A DNA stretch of 64,000 nucleotides. Source: Mytilus trossulus. Its lineage: Eukaryota; Mollusca; Bivalvia; Mytilida; Mytilidae. The DNA lies in assembly GCF_036588685.1 (NCBI RefSeq), contig NC_086378.1:80183127-80247126 (forward strand), written 5' to 3'. This document shows positions 1 to 12,091 of this stretch, piece after piece. Under the pieces are notes generated by a model. The model was given only the letters and a program-made list of their open reading frames with translations, ran no database searches and was not told the DNA's origin. Position 1 is the stretch's first letter, and every line of letters starts with the position of its first letter. The position numbers and the translations under genes were made by a program.

Positions 1-2439
1 TTGTAAGCATTTAATTTCCTTCCTTAAAAAGGTTGTACAGAAAAATAGTTTTATTTTACACTTCATGTAATTCTTGAAAATAATCCTGTTTTTCAAATGC
101 ACATACTGATAAAATATTTATTGAAATGAATTGGTTAAATTTAGTTTGAGGAAATGCCAAATTAGAGTTTTAACCCAATTTCATGGTCCACTGAACATAG
201 AAGATTATAGTACGAATGGGGCATTCGTGTACTATGGACACATTCTTATTTTTATTGTTCAGTGATTAAGAAGCGTGATATATTTGAAAGATTTATTGAA
301 ATGATATTATAAACAATGAACATGCACAACTATATTAAGGTGGGAAAAGGTTGATTACTCAAAAAAAATCATATTTGTCCCTAGATTATTATTTTTTACT
401 GGTTCTGAAAGCTTGTATTGGTCAAGCAGATAAGATGAAATACCCTTTTGACATCTTAGAGCTTTTTTCTTGGTTATTCACTAAGTAGTAATTAGGATAC
501 TGTAAGAATCACATATTTGTGTGTTATTGTTTTGATTTTGCTATTTGAAATGTATAATAGTTTGTGGTTTGCATGTGATAGTCCTACAGATGCATTTTCA
601 CATTTTGAGATGGTGTTTAGTTGTTTATTGTTGACTGATTCTTTGAATTGTGTACTTCCACGTAATTATCTATTAAATCATATATGTTTTAGTTCCACAT
701 TTTAGAAAGAAATTAGCAAATTTCAAGTAGATAGTAGTCTGTCCATTAAAAGGGATGACAGTTCAATGGAATCCATTTTGATCAGCAGATGAAGATAGGA
801 GTTTAAATTTTGCTTATTGTAGTTAATTTATTTCTTTTTCTCCTTATCTCTTTAATTTATGTTTTGTACATTAAGTGCTATTTATGTGTGTTATGGAGAA
901 TTTCCACTGTTTTATTATTTATGATCTTAGCTATATGAACTTTAAAGAAAGCAAATTCTTTAGACTTTTTTAAATATTTCTTGAAATTATTTTTTGTTAG
1001 TTTATTAATTTCAATAAAAAATATGCTTGCTTTGCATAGAAACATGCTAGCTATTGGTACATGTGCTTTCCTGAAAGGACTAGACTTTGTTTGAATCATG
1101 AATGTATATTAAATGCATAAAATGAATGATGAATGAAGTCAAACATTTTTGTAAGATAATCATTTCATAATCCACCACATTGTCAACTAAAGTGCTATGA
1201 GTATCCAAGTATGAAGTAGCTTCACAACTTCTGAAACCATTGAAAACCGTATGAAATATGGGTTCAATATGCCAAATTGATTAAATTTAAAAAAAAACTT
1301 CATTTAAAAAAATAAATGGATAACATGATCCTATGTGTAATTTCTGTAGTTAAATGATTTAGTTTAAACCATATTTACTGGCTTGAACAGCTGAACAGTA
1401 AATGCATATTAGAACTTAAGATAAATTCACTTTACAGTGACATCAAAGTTGTTTATATTCACAGTATATTTCAATATCATTCTATTTGATATGACAAAAA
1501 GGTTACATGTTACAATGAATGTGCAGTTTGAACGTGTTTTATGTATCTGAGCTAATTTGTCTATCGAACTATGGCCTACATTTGTTATTTACGAAATATG
1601 GATTTACCTTTACTTGTTTCGTAATGAAAAACAGGGAAAATAAACATTTGTAAATATTCCATTTTCAAAATAAATCTAGGGTTTTATAATTGCAATAAGC
1701 AGATGATGTTTTGAATTTTGTTCTGTATTATATGTTACAGGATGTTGTGAGAATGTCTGTGGAAGCAGAGCTTGTTATGGTTTGTCTTGGTCTTTATAAT
1801 TCTATTCTGGTCCAATACAGGAACCATAACTCTGCTCTATTACTGTACTTTACATACAAATTCTGTGTTTTAGTCATATTTTTGTGTGAAAATGAATTCA
1901 GTCCTTTAGGGATATAAATAGTTTTACTGGATCAGGACTTAAACAATGTTTTATTCAAATTAAAGTTTCTTTATTATGATGGGTAAAATAAAATGAAATA
2001 TATGTACAAATTTTGAACGAATTTTTACCAAAAGATAATTATTTTTTAGAAAAATTTGTTTCATGTTTACAAATCACATAAAATTTAGTAACTTTGTGAG
2101 TATTGGACAATTCAAGCAATTGTATTTCCAAGATAAAAAATAGCCTTCTGTCAATTACATAAATTGTTTCATCTGTAATGGTATAAGAAACAGATAAGAA
2201 TTATGAAGCTGGACAGTACCAGTGTGATGTGCATATATCTTATAATTATTAATAATAAAATGCATTGAATTCATCTTGTTTTTATGAATCTCTCCTGTGT
2301 GAACATTTTTTCCTAGATTATGTTGTTCACTTAGAATGCAAAAAGAGAAGAGCCTACTGTCCAAGTGACAACTGACCAGATTATAACCTCTCTCCATGTG
2401 ACAGTATTAGATTGTTTAAAGTTGTCCTGTTGTCACAGA
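1..2439. other. Gene-free AT-rich stretch at the left edge
   Basis: No open frame here has recognisable homology or a plausible splice context. A 3' remnant of a dispersed bivalve repeat lies at about 153-252 (ends GGACACATTCTTATTTT, recurring at 13.4, 24.1, 30.2 and 47.4 kb). The rest shows nothing I can name. Confidence 0.5.
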
Positions 2440-3370
2440 ACTGTTATGGGATTTTTTAGTCCTCGTAAGATTTCAACAAAAAGCATGTGCATGTATAGCT
2501 CAATATGGAAAGATGTAATTTGGTTTTCTCTGTAAACAAAAATTATTCATTTATTTCCAATTTGGTCTCCAGATAGACAGGTATGCTCCTACAAGGAAAG
2601 TACATGTTCACAACAATCAAATTTATTAAATTTAACTGGAAAATGGTGTTTGTCACATAACATTGCAAGTAGATGAAAATGATGTTGATAAAAGGTGTTG
2701 GATGTCCAGTGGCAAATAGAACATGCAATCAGGACAAGAAGTTGTCATTGTAAGATGAATGTGAACCCTGCTTTGTACTAAACAGACACACTTACCTGGA
2801 TTTTTAATGTGCTAATTCACAAGGTAACTGTCTACAAAAGACAAACATACAATCCTTCCATTCAACAAATATAGTTTTAAGAAAAACAGATAAAACACAA
2901 AACTTAACACTGAGCAATGAACCGTGAAAATGAGGTAAAACATGCAAGACTGACATGTGCATCATAAAATAATCCATACACCAAATTTATTTTACCTATT
3001 GCACATAGTATTTAAAAAAAAGACCAAACCTCAAAAACTTAATTTTGACCTCTGAACCATGAAAATGAGGTCAAGGTCAAGTGACATATACACCTTACAC
3101 CAAATATAGTATAAGAAAAAATAACTTAAACCACTAAACCATGAAAACAAGGTCAAGGTCAGATCACACATGTCAGTTGGACATGTACACCTTACAGTCC
3201 TTTCATACACGGAATATACTAGACATATTGCTTATAGTATCTGAGATATGGACTTGACCAACAAAATTGTGAAAATGTAATCGTTAAGCTATTTGTTGGA
3301 AAGAAGAAGAATGATTCTGCTACATAAATATGGGCTTTTTTGACAATACAATGTACAGATATTGGGTACT
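2440..3370 (-). repeat. Dispersed bivalve repeat, 'GACCTTGACCTCATTTTCAT' family, minus orientation
   Basis: Diverged tandem-like modules of the form CATGAAAATGAGGTCAAGGTC recur through this stretch. They are the reverse complement of the family at 10.3-11.25 kb and 25.1-29.0 kb. Each module is about 100-140 bases and contains an ACACCAAATAT-type spacer. Non-coding. Confidence 0.75.
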
Positions 3371-4015
3371 AGCATCATTAAGTCGTGCTAAATTACTGAA
3401 ATCTGTCACATAAACTAATTGAATCAATTGAAATAGACACTTGAGTGTTTAAAAAGTGTCTAAATATTTCGTTATGAACATAAGAATTGAGGCCAAAATC
3501 GACTCTTACCGGACCTACTCCTTTGTATGATTCATTGCATAAGAACAAGGTGCACTTTTTGTCTAACTTTGCACTGAAAAAAATGTAAGACTTCTTTTTT
3601 ATTTTATATTTTAAAATTGAAAAAAGGCAAGATAAAAAACCAAAAGTTTTACCCATGACAACTAAAAGCAGTTGTGATTTCCTGAAAAATACCTTATTTG
3701 TGTTTTCGTGACAAATAAAAAGATTTTGATCAATTTCTGCAAAAAAGAGTTAATGCAAGTACCAACTAAACAATTTACAGAACATAGATCAGCTATATTT
3801 GGTGTACATTTCCAATCATTTCCGTTTCCAGAAGTTATACAAAACAAATGAGGATCACAAATGCATTCAGTTTGAAAATGTTCTATAGAAATAACCCAAT
3901 AAATCAAGATTTTTAAGGGAGAAAATACCCAGTACTAATGACCCAATAATAAAAAGGCATGGACACTTATCTTTTCGTACATTTCAACGACTGTTCATGA
4001 TAGTGTTATCTTATA
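3371..4015. other. Gene-free stretch, no recognised content
   Basis: AT-rich DNA between a dispersed repeat and the TTAA element. Two short open frames on the minus strand (3393-3656 and 3662-3907) show no recognisable motif. Confidence 0.4.
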
Positions 4016-4595
4016 TTAAGGTTCATGTGGACCCTATGGCTAAAATGGCCGTATCATCACCTCAAAATTTACTCTGAGTACAGACAAATCAGTGCATCTG
4101 TAAAAAAAAATCAGGCATAGCATGCCCTAGATAAATGAATTTTAAGTATGTTTTATGTTTTAGAAAAATAAAAACTTACCAGGATTTTGCCGTGCACTTT
4201 TTTTCATTCCTACAGAAGGTGCCAAAATAAACTAAGTTGGGAAACTGGTTTGAGAACTTCCCCACAGGTAAAAATTAAAGTGAGCATTTTTAATTGACAT
4301 GGACATTAGATGGACAATAGATACCTGACAATAATTGGTTATTTAAACTGTGGACCATATCAAGGTAAACTCAACTGTTTGTTAATTTTATCATCTTCTG
4401 CAGAGACGAAAAAAGTGTACGGCAAAATCCAGTTAAGTTACGAATTTTCTAAATCATACAATGCATTTGAATTCTATTTATTTAGGGCATGCTATGCCTT
4501 AAAACTTTTCCATGTGCACAGGTTTGCTGGTACTCAGAGAAAAATTTGAGGTGAAAATACGGCCATTTTAGCCATAGGGTCCACATGAACCTTAA
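4016..4595. mobile_element. TTAA-flanked terminal-inverted-repeat element (piggyBac-like MITE), 580 bp
   Basis: TTAA at 4016-4019 and at 4592-4595 brackets near-perfect inverted ends starting GGTTCATGTGGACCC and continuing about 40 bases (CTATGG.TAAAATGGCCGTAT). Weaker inverted similarity continues inward (GGCATAGCATGCCCT against GGGCATGCTATGCC). No transposase is encoded. The TTAA target duplication is the hallmark of piggyBac elements; assignment to that superfamily is inferred. Confidence 0.8.
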
Positions 4596-7500
4596 GGTTT
4601 ATGATCCATTCTGCAGCCATGTAATTACGAAAATTTAAAACTGCAATAGTATCAAAACAGCAAAGCAAATAAATAGTAGAGATGGGCCATTGTGTACATT
4701 TACTAAGGGGAAACTTAGTGCAAAGCATTATTATTCATTGTTTTATTGCGTTTAATAAAAAAAAGGGGGGTTTTGTGGCAGATAAAACCAAATTATTGTA
4801 GAAAATCCACAGACGTTAATTCAGAGAATTCTGTTATATTAAAAATTAAGAACATTGATGAGTTACTTGTTTTTCTATGATGTGCTAGCGTTTATTGTTG
4901 GCATCTTTCTTAACCTTTAAATCACAAAATTCCTCGAGCTGAGTCACGAAAGTCAAACGCACCCTAAACTTGTTTTAAAAGAAATCATTGTTAGCAGCTG
5001 CACTGCATGCAATAATCTTCTATCTATCGAATTTTTAAATATGAGAGTTCAAGGGCAAAGGCTGTGGATTTTCTATCAAATTTCTGTATGTTTAGCATTG
5101 AGTCAACGGAAGGGTACATAATCATTAAAATCCTTGATAAAAATCGCAAGTTAAGACACGGAATACGTGCATAAATCCGAAACCGATTCATTTTAGTCAT
5201 TGCCCATAAACTTCCGGTAAGTTGGAAACTTTTTTGTGGATAGTTTTTTTTCAAACTATATAAATTAATACTTTAAGGTAATTTTGATTCGTCACCAACC
5301 CCCGGTAACTAATTAAAGACAAAAGGATCATGGTTTGACTATGCACAGTCGTAAATCTACAGCCAGTACTAAGTAGTCAAAAATGTTACACATTTATTAA
5401 AATTTGTAAATCCCTCTTTTTTAATTAAGTTTATATCGCACTTGTTTTTTGTCCGAATTGAATGACATTTTACCATTAATTACAGAAAAAATTCTGTAGT
5501 TTCTTACGAAAATTATGAAATGTTTAAGGAAATCACTGCTTAAAATACAGACATGAATTTCTGCACATTGTATGTAAGTAGGAAATGACACATACATGAC
5601 ATAATTTATGATATATGACCTTATAATTTTAAAGTTGACTTATTCACATGAAATTATGATTTAACATTAATGCCATTTTCTAAAATTATTTCATAAGGAC
5701 TATAAAATTCCATAAACATTAAAGAGTTTAAAATTTTACGCAGGCATGAATAGTTTTCAACAATATTTCATCATAATATTTTTCATAAAAAAGTTATGAC
5801 TCAATTTAGATTATTATCCTCATAAATAAACAATTAGATTTCCATCCAGATTATTTCTTGCTTTCTCTGACTTTTAAATCGTAGTAAATCCTTTTATCAC
5901 TATTTTACCATTTTTTCCTAGAGGTCTTGTTGATAATTTCCTTTCTCAGCCGAGTCAAGTGATAAAAATTAATCCTTAGAAACTAAGGGGACACACAGTG
6001 TTGCTAATGAAATTGACATGAAAATAAAACGCTTTCATAGGTAAAATAGCGATAAACAGATTATCATTGGTCATCTCAACTCAATTGCTTTTCTCTCTTT
6101 CCCTGTACCGACTTTTGACTCAGAAGATTATATTTTTCGACAGAAGTTACCTAGAACATCCTGGTACCAAGTCAAGTTAGAGCAACATATAGAAGTAACA
6201 CCAAGCTTTTAATTTGTACAATTCTTAGGAAAAATATACTGCTTCATATTTTCTATACTCGACTAACTCATCGGAAAAAAGTAAAATTTCCCCTCAAATT
6301 ACACTGATAAAATGATTGATTTTACTTACTTTTGGATGCTCTTAATTGACCTAGTATCAAAATGTCGTAGGTAACCTTTTGAAAATTTATATAAACTGGA
6401 GTCAAACGTCGGTCATATGAAAATAGTAGTTTGATTTCGTGTGTAATTTAGTCAAGACGCCATCTAATTATTAATCGAGTTGACCTTTAAAATCATCTGA
6501 TGACCATATAAGCAATGTAAACATAAATAAAGATATAAATAGAATAAACAAATTTGTGCTGTCAGATGATTCTAGGTCTTTTTAATTTCATATTATAGAT
6601 GAAAAAATAAATGTTTATCATCGTTTTTACCTGTATGAAAATGATATTTTGTGGATAGAATTAGTCATTCAAATGATGTACCTTTGTTTCACTTTTATTA
6701 ATGTTGACATTCTGTTCCTTTAAATAACTCTACACATACTATTCAGGTGTTATTCACCTCAAGCTAAGGGGACAAATTAAAATTCACATGAATACGGATT
6801 CAAGGAGGTAGAATTAATCACTTGCAAGTGAATAATTCATAATCAATGTTTTTAAACATATTTTGTCAAAATTGAACCATACTGGCTGCTAAAAGGGAAT
6901 AAATAATGTTTTATTTTGTGCTGCATTTAGGTATATTGATATAGTAAAGCCAGTTAGTCATTTTGATTTGATTTAATTTAATTTGTTAGTCCTAGTATAC
7001 AGTTTCCTTTGTACATCCAGATATTGTAGGAGCATGAGCTCTATATTGCACTTTAGTCATGTTAGTCTAATGAGATATATAAGGGACTGTAACAACAAAA
7101 TCATTCCTACAATACAACACATACAAGCAATACAGGGCTGCCAAGCCTCACACAATTAGAGTGAGACTCACACATTTCCATGCTTATTTGGCAGCATTTT
7201 CCTTTGATCTTTTATGTTTTTCTCTTTGATAATTTCACAATTTTGGCCAAATCTCACCTTTTGCTTCATGAAAACTTGGCAGGAATGGCAACACAAAGCA
7301 TCACACATGACTTTTACAATACAAACATAATAAAGCACATAACTTGGAATTATTATTAATTATGGAACTTGCATAATTTCTTGTGCCTGAAATTTTTAAT
7401 AAATTCCATGTTTATTCTGTACTTTTATGTACTGTGCCGTGCACAACACTTTCTGAAAGTGTTATGAACCGCTTAAAACATTAAAATACCAAATAAACAT

Positions 7501-8016
7501 GGAATTAAGTAAAAATTTCAAGCACAAGAAATTCTGCAAATTCAATAATTAAAAATAATTCTAAGTTCAAATAATCATATGATAATAGCCTGTTACATAC
7601 ACAATCAATATAAAAAAAAACAAAGCAACATAAGTATATAAAACATTTAAAACAAAAGATATGAGTACAAAGCACACACAATATTAGAGACAAGAAACAT
7701 TTACAAATACATGTAAAACATGTACAAACAATAGAAGCAGAAGATACTGATCAGTCAAAATAAATATTTTGGTTTACCAAAACTATACCAAAGGGAATTA
7801 CGGTAATCAAAGAGACTTGGTAAGTAGGTAGGCATTTTCCATTTTCTTTTTTTGGCAAGGGGAAATTGAAGTGTCAAATATTTTTTTTAATTTCTTGCCT
7901 ATCTGATTATTTAAAAGAAAACTTGTTCATATCAGGGCAAGAACAGATTTTGAGTGGGCAAATATTTTATAGATAGGTAGGGTTAACTTAGGCAAACCCA
8001 CTTTTTTTTCTTTTTA
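4596..8016. other. Gene-free stretch between the TTAA element and a dispersed repeat
   Basis: No supported gene. Part of it (about 5940-6300 and 7130-7300) resembles sequence I associate with bivalve repeats, for example GCCAAGCCTCACACAATTAG near 7140, but I cannot set boundaries. The remainder is AT-rich with no recognised structure. Confidence 0.4.
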
Positions 8017-8938
8017 GCTCACCTGGCCCGAAGGGTCAAGTGAGCTTTTCTCCTCACTTGCTGTCCATTGTCCATCATTGTTGTTGTCCCGCAGCGTCTG
8101 TTAACTTTAAAAAAAATCTTCTCCTCTAAAAATACTGGGCCATATTTAACCAGACTTGACCATAATCTTCATTGGGGGATCTTGTTAAAAAATGTGTCCA
8201 ATGACCCGGCAAGCCAACCAAGATGGCCACCATGGCTAAAAATAGAACATACAGGTAAATTGTAGATTTTGGCTTATAACTCTGACACCAAAGCATTAAT
8301 GCAAATCTGACATTGGTAGTATTGTTTATCAAGTCAAGATCCATCTGCCCTGCAATTTTCAGATTAATAGGACGACCGTTTGTTTTGTTGTTGCCCATGA
8401 ATTGGTAATTTTAAGAAAATTTTGCTGTTTTTGGTTATTATCTTGAATATTATTATAGATAGAGATAAACTTAAAACAGCAATAATGTTCAGGAAAATAA
8501 GATCTACTGATAAGTCACATGAGCAAAATGGTCAATTGAACCTTAAGGAGTTACTGCCCTTTATAGTTAATTTACCAATTTTAAGAAAAATTTTACAAAA
8601 ATCTTTTTTCTGAAACTACAAAGACAAAATGTAACCAAACTTGTCTGGAATCATCATACATTTTTCATAAGACTGTTGGCAAAAATGTTCATCAGATTTA
8701 GATATATACCTGCCCTGAAATTTTCAGACAAATCTGACAACTAGTTGTTGGGTTGCTGCCCCACAGTTAAGTAATTTTATGGAAATTTTGCAGTTTTTTG
8801 CTATTATCTTATATATTATTTTAGTATACATCTAATGATATCTTATACTATAAATTATGATTTTAACCTTATTTTACATGATTTTGAAAGCATCAGTAAA
8901 TACAGGTGAGCTACACAGGCTCTTTAGAGCCTCTAGTT
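8017..8938 (+). repeat. Dispersed bivalve repeat starting AGCTCACCTGGCCCGAAGGG
   Basis: The stretch opens with AGCTCACCTGGCC..AAGTGAGC and ends with ACAGGTGAGCTACACAGGCTC..TTAGAGCCTCTAG, a layout I recognise as a frequent mollusc repeat. It has ends in partial inverted orientation (CTCACCTG / CAGGTGAG). Short open frames inside (8068-8265, 8422-8613) are repeat-derived and not genes. Confidence 0.7.
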
Positions 8939-10095
8939 TTATATGGCCTTAGTATAAGCATTTGCAGCACATTTTTAACATTTATGATTGAAGGAATAGA
9001 GCTTATTCATTAAAGGTAATTGATAGAGGGTTGCTGTGTAGGATTAAATAGTGTCCCCGTGAAATGGTGTTCCATTGACAAAATTTCATGGTTATGACAT
9101 GTGAAAGGGACGCTATTTAACCAAAAGTTCCAAATAGTGAAGTTGAGATGATCCCTTTGTAAATTTTATGGACGCCATCACGAGTTGGTTAACCGTTATG
9201 GAATAACCGTTTCACAAATGATATCGCATATGTTCCTTATGTCGTAACTACAATCACCTTCCCTTTCATGAATGTGACCTACTGAATTAGACTATTTATT
9301 TGGTGGGGTTTGTGTTGTTTATTCTTTATTCTAATATGACGTGCTTCTTTCGCTTTGTAAACAACACTGTGATAAAATTCTCGATATATCTATACTTAGC
9401 GCAGACTCCGTGGTGTACATAATAATGGCTGTTACAATACACTTCCCACGTAAATCCACATGTATTGAAACCTATTTACAAACCCTTTGTCAATTTAATT
9501 GTTTTAAAAATTGCAATTTAGAAAAGACAAAATCACTTTTATTCTTATTCGGATGCATAATAAAAAGAAGTTCTGCATAAGAGCTCGGAGAAACCAACAA
9601 AATAAAAATAAAATAAAATTCCGCGAAAGTCTATTAATGTTTTTGGCGCATTTAAGTCATTTCAAAACATGACGTCATACAAATGAAAACTCTAGAGTTG
9701 AACGTTTTCTGTTCCGTTAACTATTGACATGTCGTTTACTATTGTATTAAAATTGATTATCAAGGTAGGTTATGTTTGATTTTCTATTCTATTGCATTAT
9801 TCGCATATGTACTGATTTCAGCAAGTCAACATGGCGGCTCATTGGTTACGAAATGTCAACTTTGGATTTGACGGTAGCTCACGGGAAAAACATATAAATC
9901 AACATGACAATTGTTGGTTTTGAGAATGAAACATATTTTTTTTCAGCGGTTGTTCACGAAATAATCCGTGCAAGCTACGGATCTATCAAAATGATGAGCT
10001 TTATCTAACAGGGAGTAAAAAGGAACAGTCATACACACAGATTTACCCACCCTCGCTTCAGTTTTTTTAATGATCGTATTTGTCCTATTAGAATC
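8939..10095. other. Gene-free stretch containing another dispersed repeat (about 9020-9320)
   Basis: About 9020-9320 (GACGCCATCACGAG, GGTTAACCGTTATGG, TTCCCTTTCATGAATGTGAC) is a phrase series I associate with bivalve dispersed repeats. From 9600 to 9980 the DNA is less AT-rich. It contains CATGGCGGC at 9830 and a donor-like AAGGTAGGT near 9763, a possible but unproven region for the GLB1L2-like promoter and first non-coding exon. Confidence 0.4.
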
Positions 10096-10257
10096 GAAAT
10101 AATTCATGGAAGCCATAGATTATTGGAAATTTACACATGGCCTGGGCTGTGATATTCGTTGATTTTATCCCTCGCTAACGCTCAGGATAAAATTCGAATA
10201 TCACGGCCCAGGCCATGTGTAAATTTCCAATAATCTATGGCTTCCATGAATTATTTC
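10096..10257. mobile_element. Hairpin (near-perfect palindrome) element, 162 bp
   Basis: Two arms of about 75 bases starting GAAATAATTCATGGAAGCCA are inverted with only a few mismatches around a short centre (CCCTCGCTAACGCTCAGG). This is the form of a foldback MITE. No coding capacity and no clear target duplication. Confidence 0.75.
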
Positions 10258-10299
10258 TTAAGTTTTCTATGTTGTGTCATGTGTACTATTGTTTGTCTT

Positions 10300-11255
10300 T
10301 TTCATTTTTGTGGAGCCTGCAACTTTTGTTGCAGAAAGCTAGACAAAGGAATAGTGATCATCAGGCGGCGGCAGCTGCATTAGCTAACTTCATAAAAGCT
10401 TTATATTTTAGAAGGTGGAAGACCTGTATGCTTCATACTTAGTATATAGATGCCTCATGTTACGAACTTTCTGTCAGTCACATGTCCAATGTCCTTGACT
10501 TCATTTTCATGGTTCAGTGACTACTTGAAAAAAAATTATTTTTTTTTGTAATGTTAAATTCTCTCTTATTATAAGTACTAGTAATAGGATAACTATATTT
10601 GGTATGTGCGTACCTTGAAAGGTTCTCATGCCTGTCAGACAGTTTGCACTTGACTTTGACCTCATTTCATGGTGGTCAAGTCCATATCTCAGATACTATA
10701 AGCAGTAGGTCTAGTATATTCAGTGTATGGAAGGACTGTGAGGTATATTTGGTGTATGGAATGATTGTAAGGTGTACATGTCTAGCTGACAGGTGTCATC
10801 TGACCTTGACCTCATTTTCATGGTTCAATTGTCAAAGTTAAGTTTTTGAGTTTTTGGTCTTTTTTTCTAATACTATTTGCAATATGTCAACTATATTTGG
10901 TGTATGGAAATATTTTATGATCTATTTGTCAGTCACGGAGGTTTTATTTGACCTTGATCTCATTTTCACGGTTCATTGCTAAGAGTTAAGTATTTGTGTT
11001 TTTGTCTGTTTTCTTAATTTATAAGCAATAGGTCAACAATAATATTTGTGTAGATGAATTGTTAGCTGTACATGTCTGCCTGGCATGGTTCATCTGACCT
11101 TGACCTCATTTTTATGGTTCATTGATCAATGTTTTGTTTTCTTGGTTATTAAAAGTTGAGTTTATGTGAGTTGTAATAAAGCTTTATATTTAGGACTCAA
11201 CATAATATCAATGATAAGTAAAGAAGGCGAGACATTTCAGCGTGTGCACTCTTGT
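10300..11255 (+). repeat. Dispersed bivalve repeat, 'GACCTTGACCTCATTTTCAT' family, plus orientation
   Basis: It starts near GGAGCCTGCAACTTTTGTTG and runs through several GACCTTGACCTCATTTTCATGG-type modules. It ends GGCGAGACATTTCAGCGTGTG..CACTCTTGTT, the same end as copies at 28.7 and 28.96 kb. The open frames 10215-10442 and 10599-10841 are parts of the repeat. Confidence 0.8.
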
Positions 11256-11492
11256 TAGCCATGGCGTTGTCAGTTTATTTTAGATTTATGAGTTTGACTG
11301 TTCCTTTGGTATCTTTCATCCCTCTTTTATAGAATTAAAAGAATAAAGCACAACAACTAACAACAGATTCCAAAGTTTAGATCTTGGACATCCAAAAAAT
11401 GCCGTTAATTTCCCTAATGATGTGTTTGGTATTATAAAACTAGATTATCATTTGAAAATACTAGCATTTTTTCTCTTTTTTCTTTTTTTCAG

Positions 11493-11690
11493 AATAACTA
11501 AATGGATTTCATGTGAAAGCTTGTGGAGATTTACATAACCATAGATAAAAGTTATATAAATTAAACTGCTTGATAAAATCAAAATACACTAAAATCCTGT
11601 CATTTTAAAAATTGGTACAGGTACATTAATTATATACAAAACAAGCGTAACATCTGTAGAAACATCTGTTGTGTTGTGTTGTAAATAGTG
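11493..11690 (+). other. Probable 5' untranslated segment of the GLB1L2-like gene with a 5-codon uORF
   Basis: A strong acceptor (pyrimidine run then CAG, ending at 11492) lies 198 bases before the start codon, which suggests an upstream non-coding exon that I cannot place. A donor-like AAGGTAGGT near 9763 is one candidate, but unproven. A minimal upstream ORF, ATG at 11502 to TGA at 11516 (five codons including the stop), lies in this leader and could dampen translation. An in-frame TAA at 11682 excludes an upstream extension of the main frame. Confidence 0.45.
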
Positions 11691-12091
11691 ATGAGAAAAA
11701 GATTATTGAATGAAGATGATGACATTGATGATGAAAATATACCCATAAAGAAAAGAGCAATGAAAGTTATACAACTAAATCCCAAAACCAAAACCGTGAT
11801 TGTTATAGTTCTCATTTTTGCAGCTGTCATTTATTTAATGAACTTTCCAATATTTTCTTCTAATACAATAGAAGAATTTGACATTCCTAATGACAATGTT
11901 CATGACGTTATCAAAGCTGAAGATGTTTATGTTAGTCCTGGAAGTTTAAAGTTTAAAAAACGACAGTTTTATCTTGATGGGCATCCATTACGTATTTTGA
12001 GTGGTGCTGTACATTACTTTCGTATACCAGAAGATTATTGGGATGATATTTTAAAGAAAGCTAAAGCAGCCGGTCTGAATACAATCGATAC
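11691..12091 (+). CDS. GLB1L2: GLB1L2-like exon 1 (residues 1-134)
   Basis: The exon holds the start codon, an acidic then basic cytosol-like N-terminus (DDDIDDE, IKKRAMK), the hydrophobic segment TVIVIVLIFAAVIYLM, a short stalk, and the start of the family 35 catalytic domain (FYLDGHPLRILSGAVHYFR). It ends in phase 2 at the donor GTAAGT. The charge distribution (lysines before the hydrophobic stretch) predicts a lumenal or extracellular catalytic domain. The following intron (12092-13584) holds a small GGATCC-type element and a dispersed bivalve repeat. Confidence 0.93.

Noticed and set aside
1711-1917. Possible upstream-gene exon after TTACAG at 1735-1740
   Set aside because: The acceptor-like site is followed by an open stretch, but the translation shows no family similarity and no partner exon could be found.
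11688-11690. GTG as start codon of the GLB1L2-like protein
   Set aside because: The ATG directly after it (11691) is the normal eukaryotic start; the extra codon has no support.
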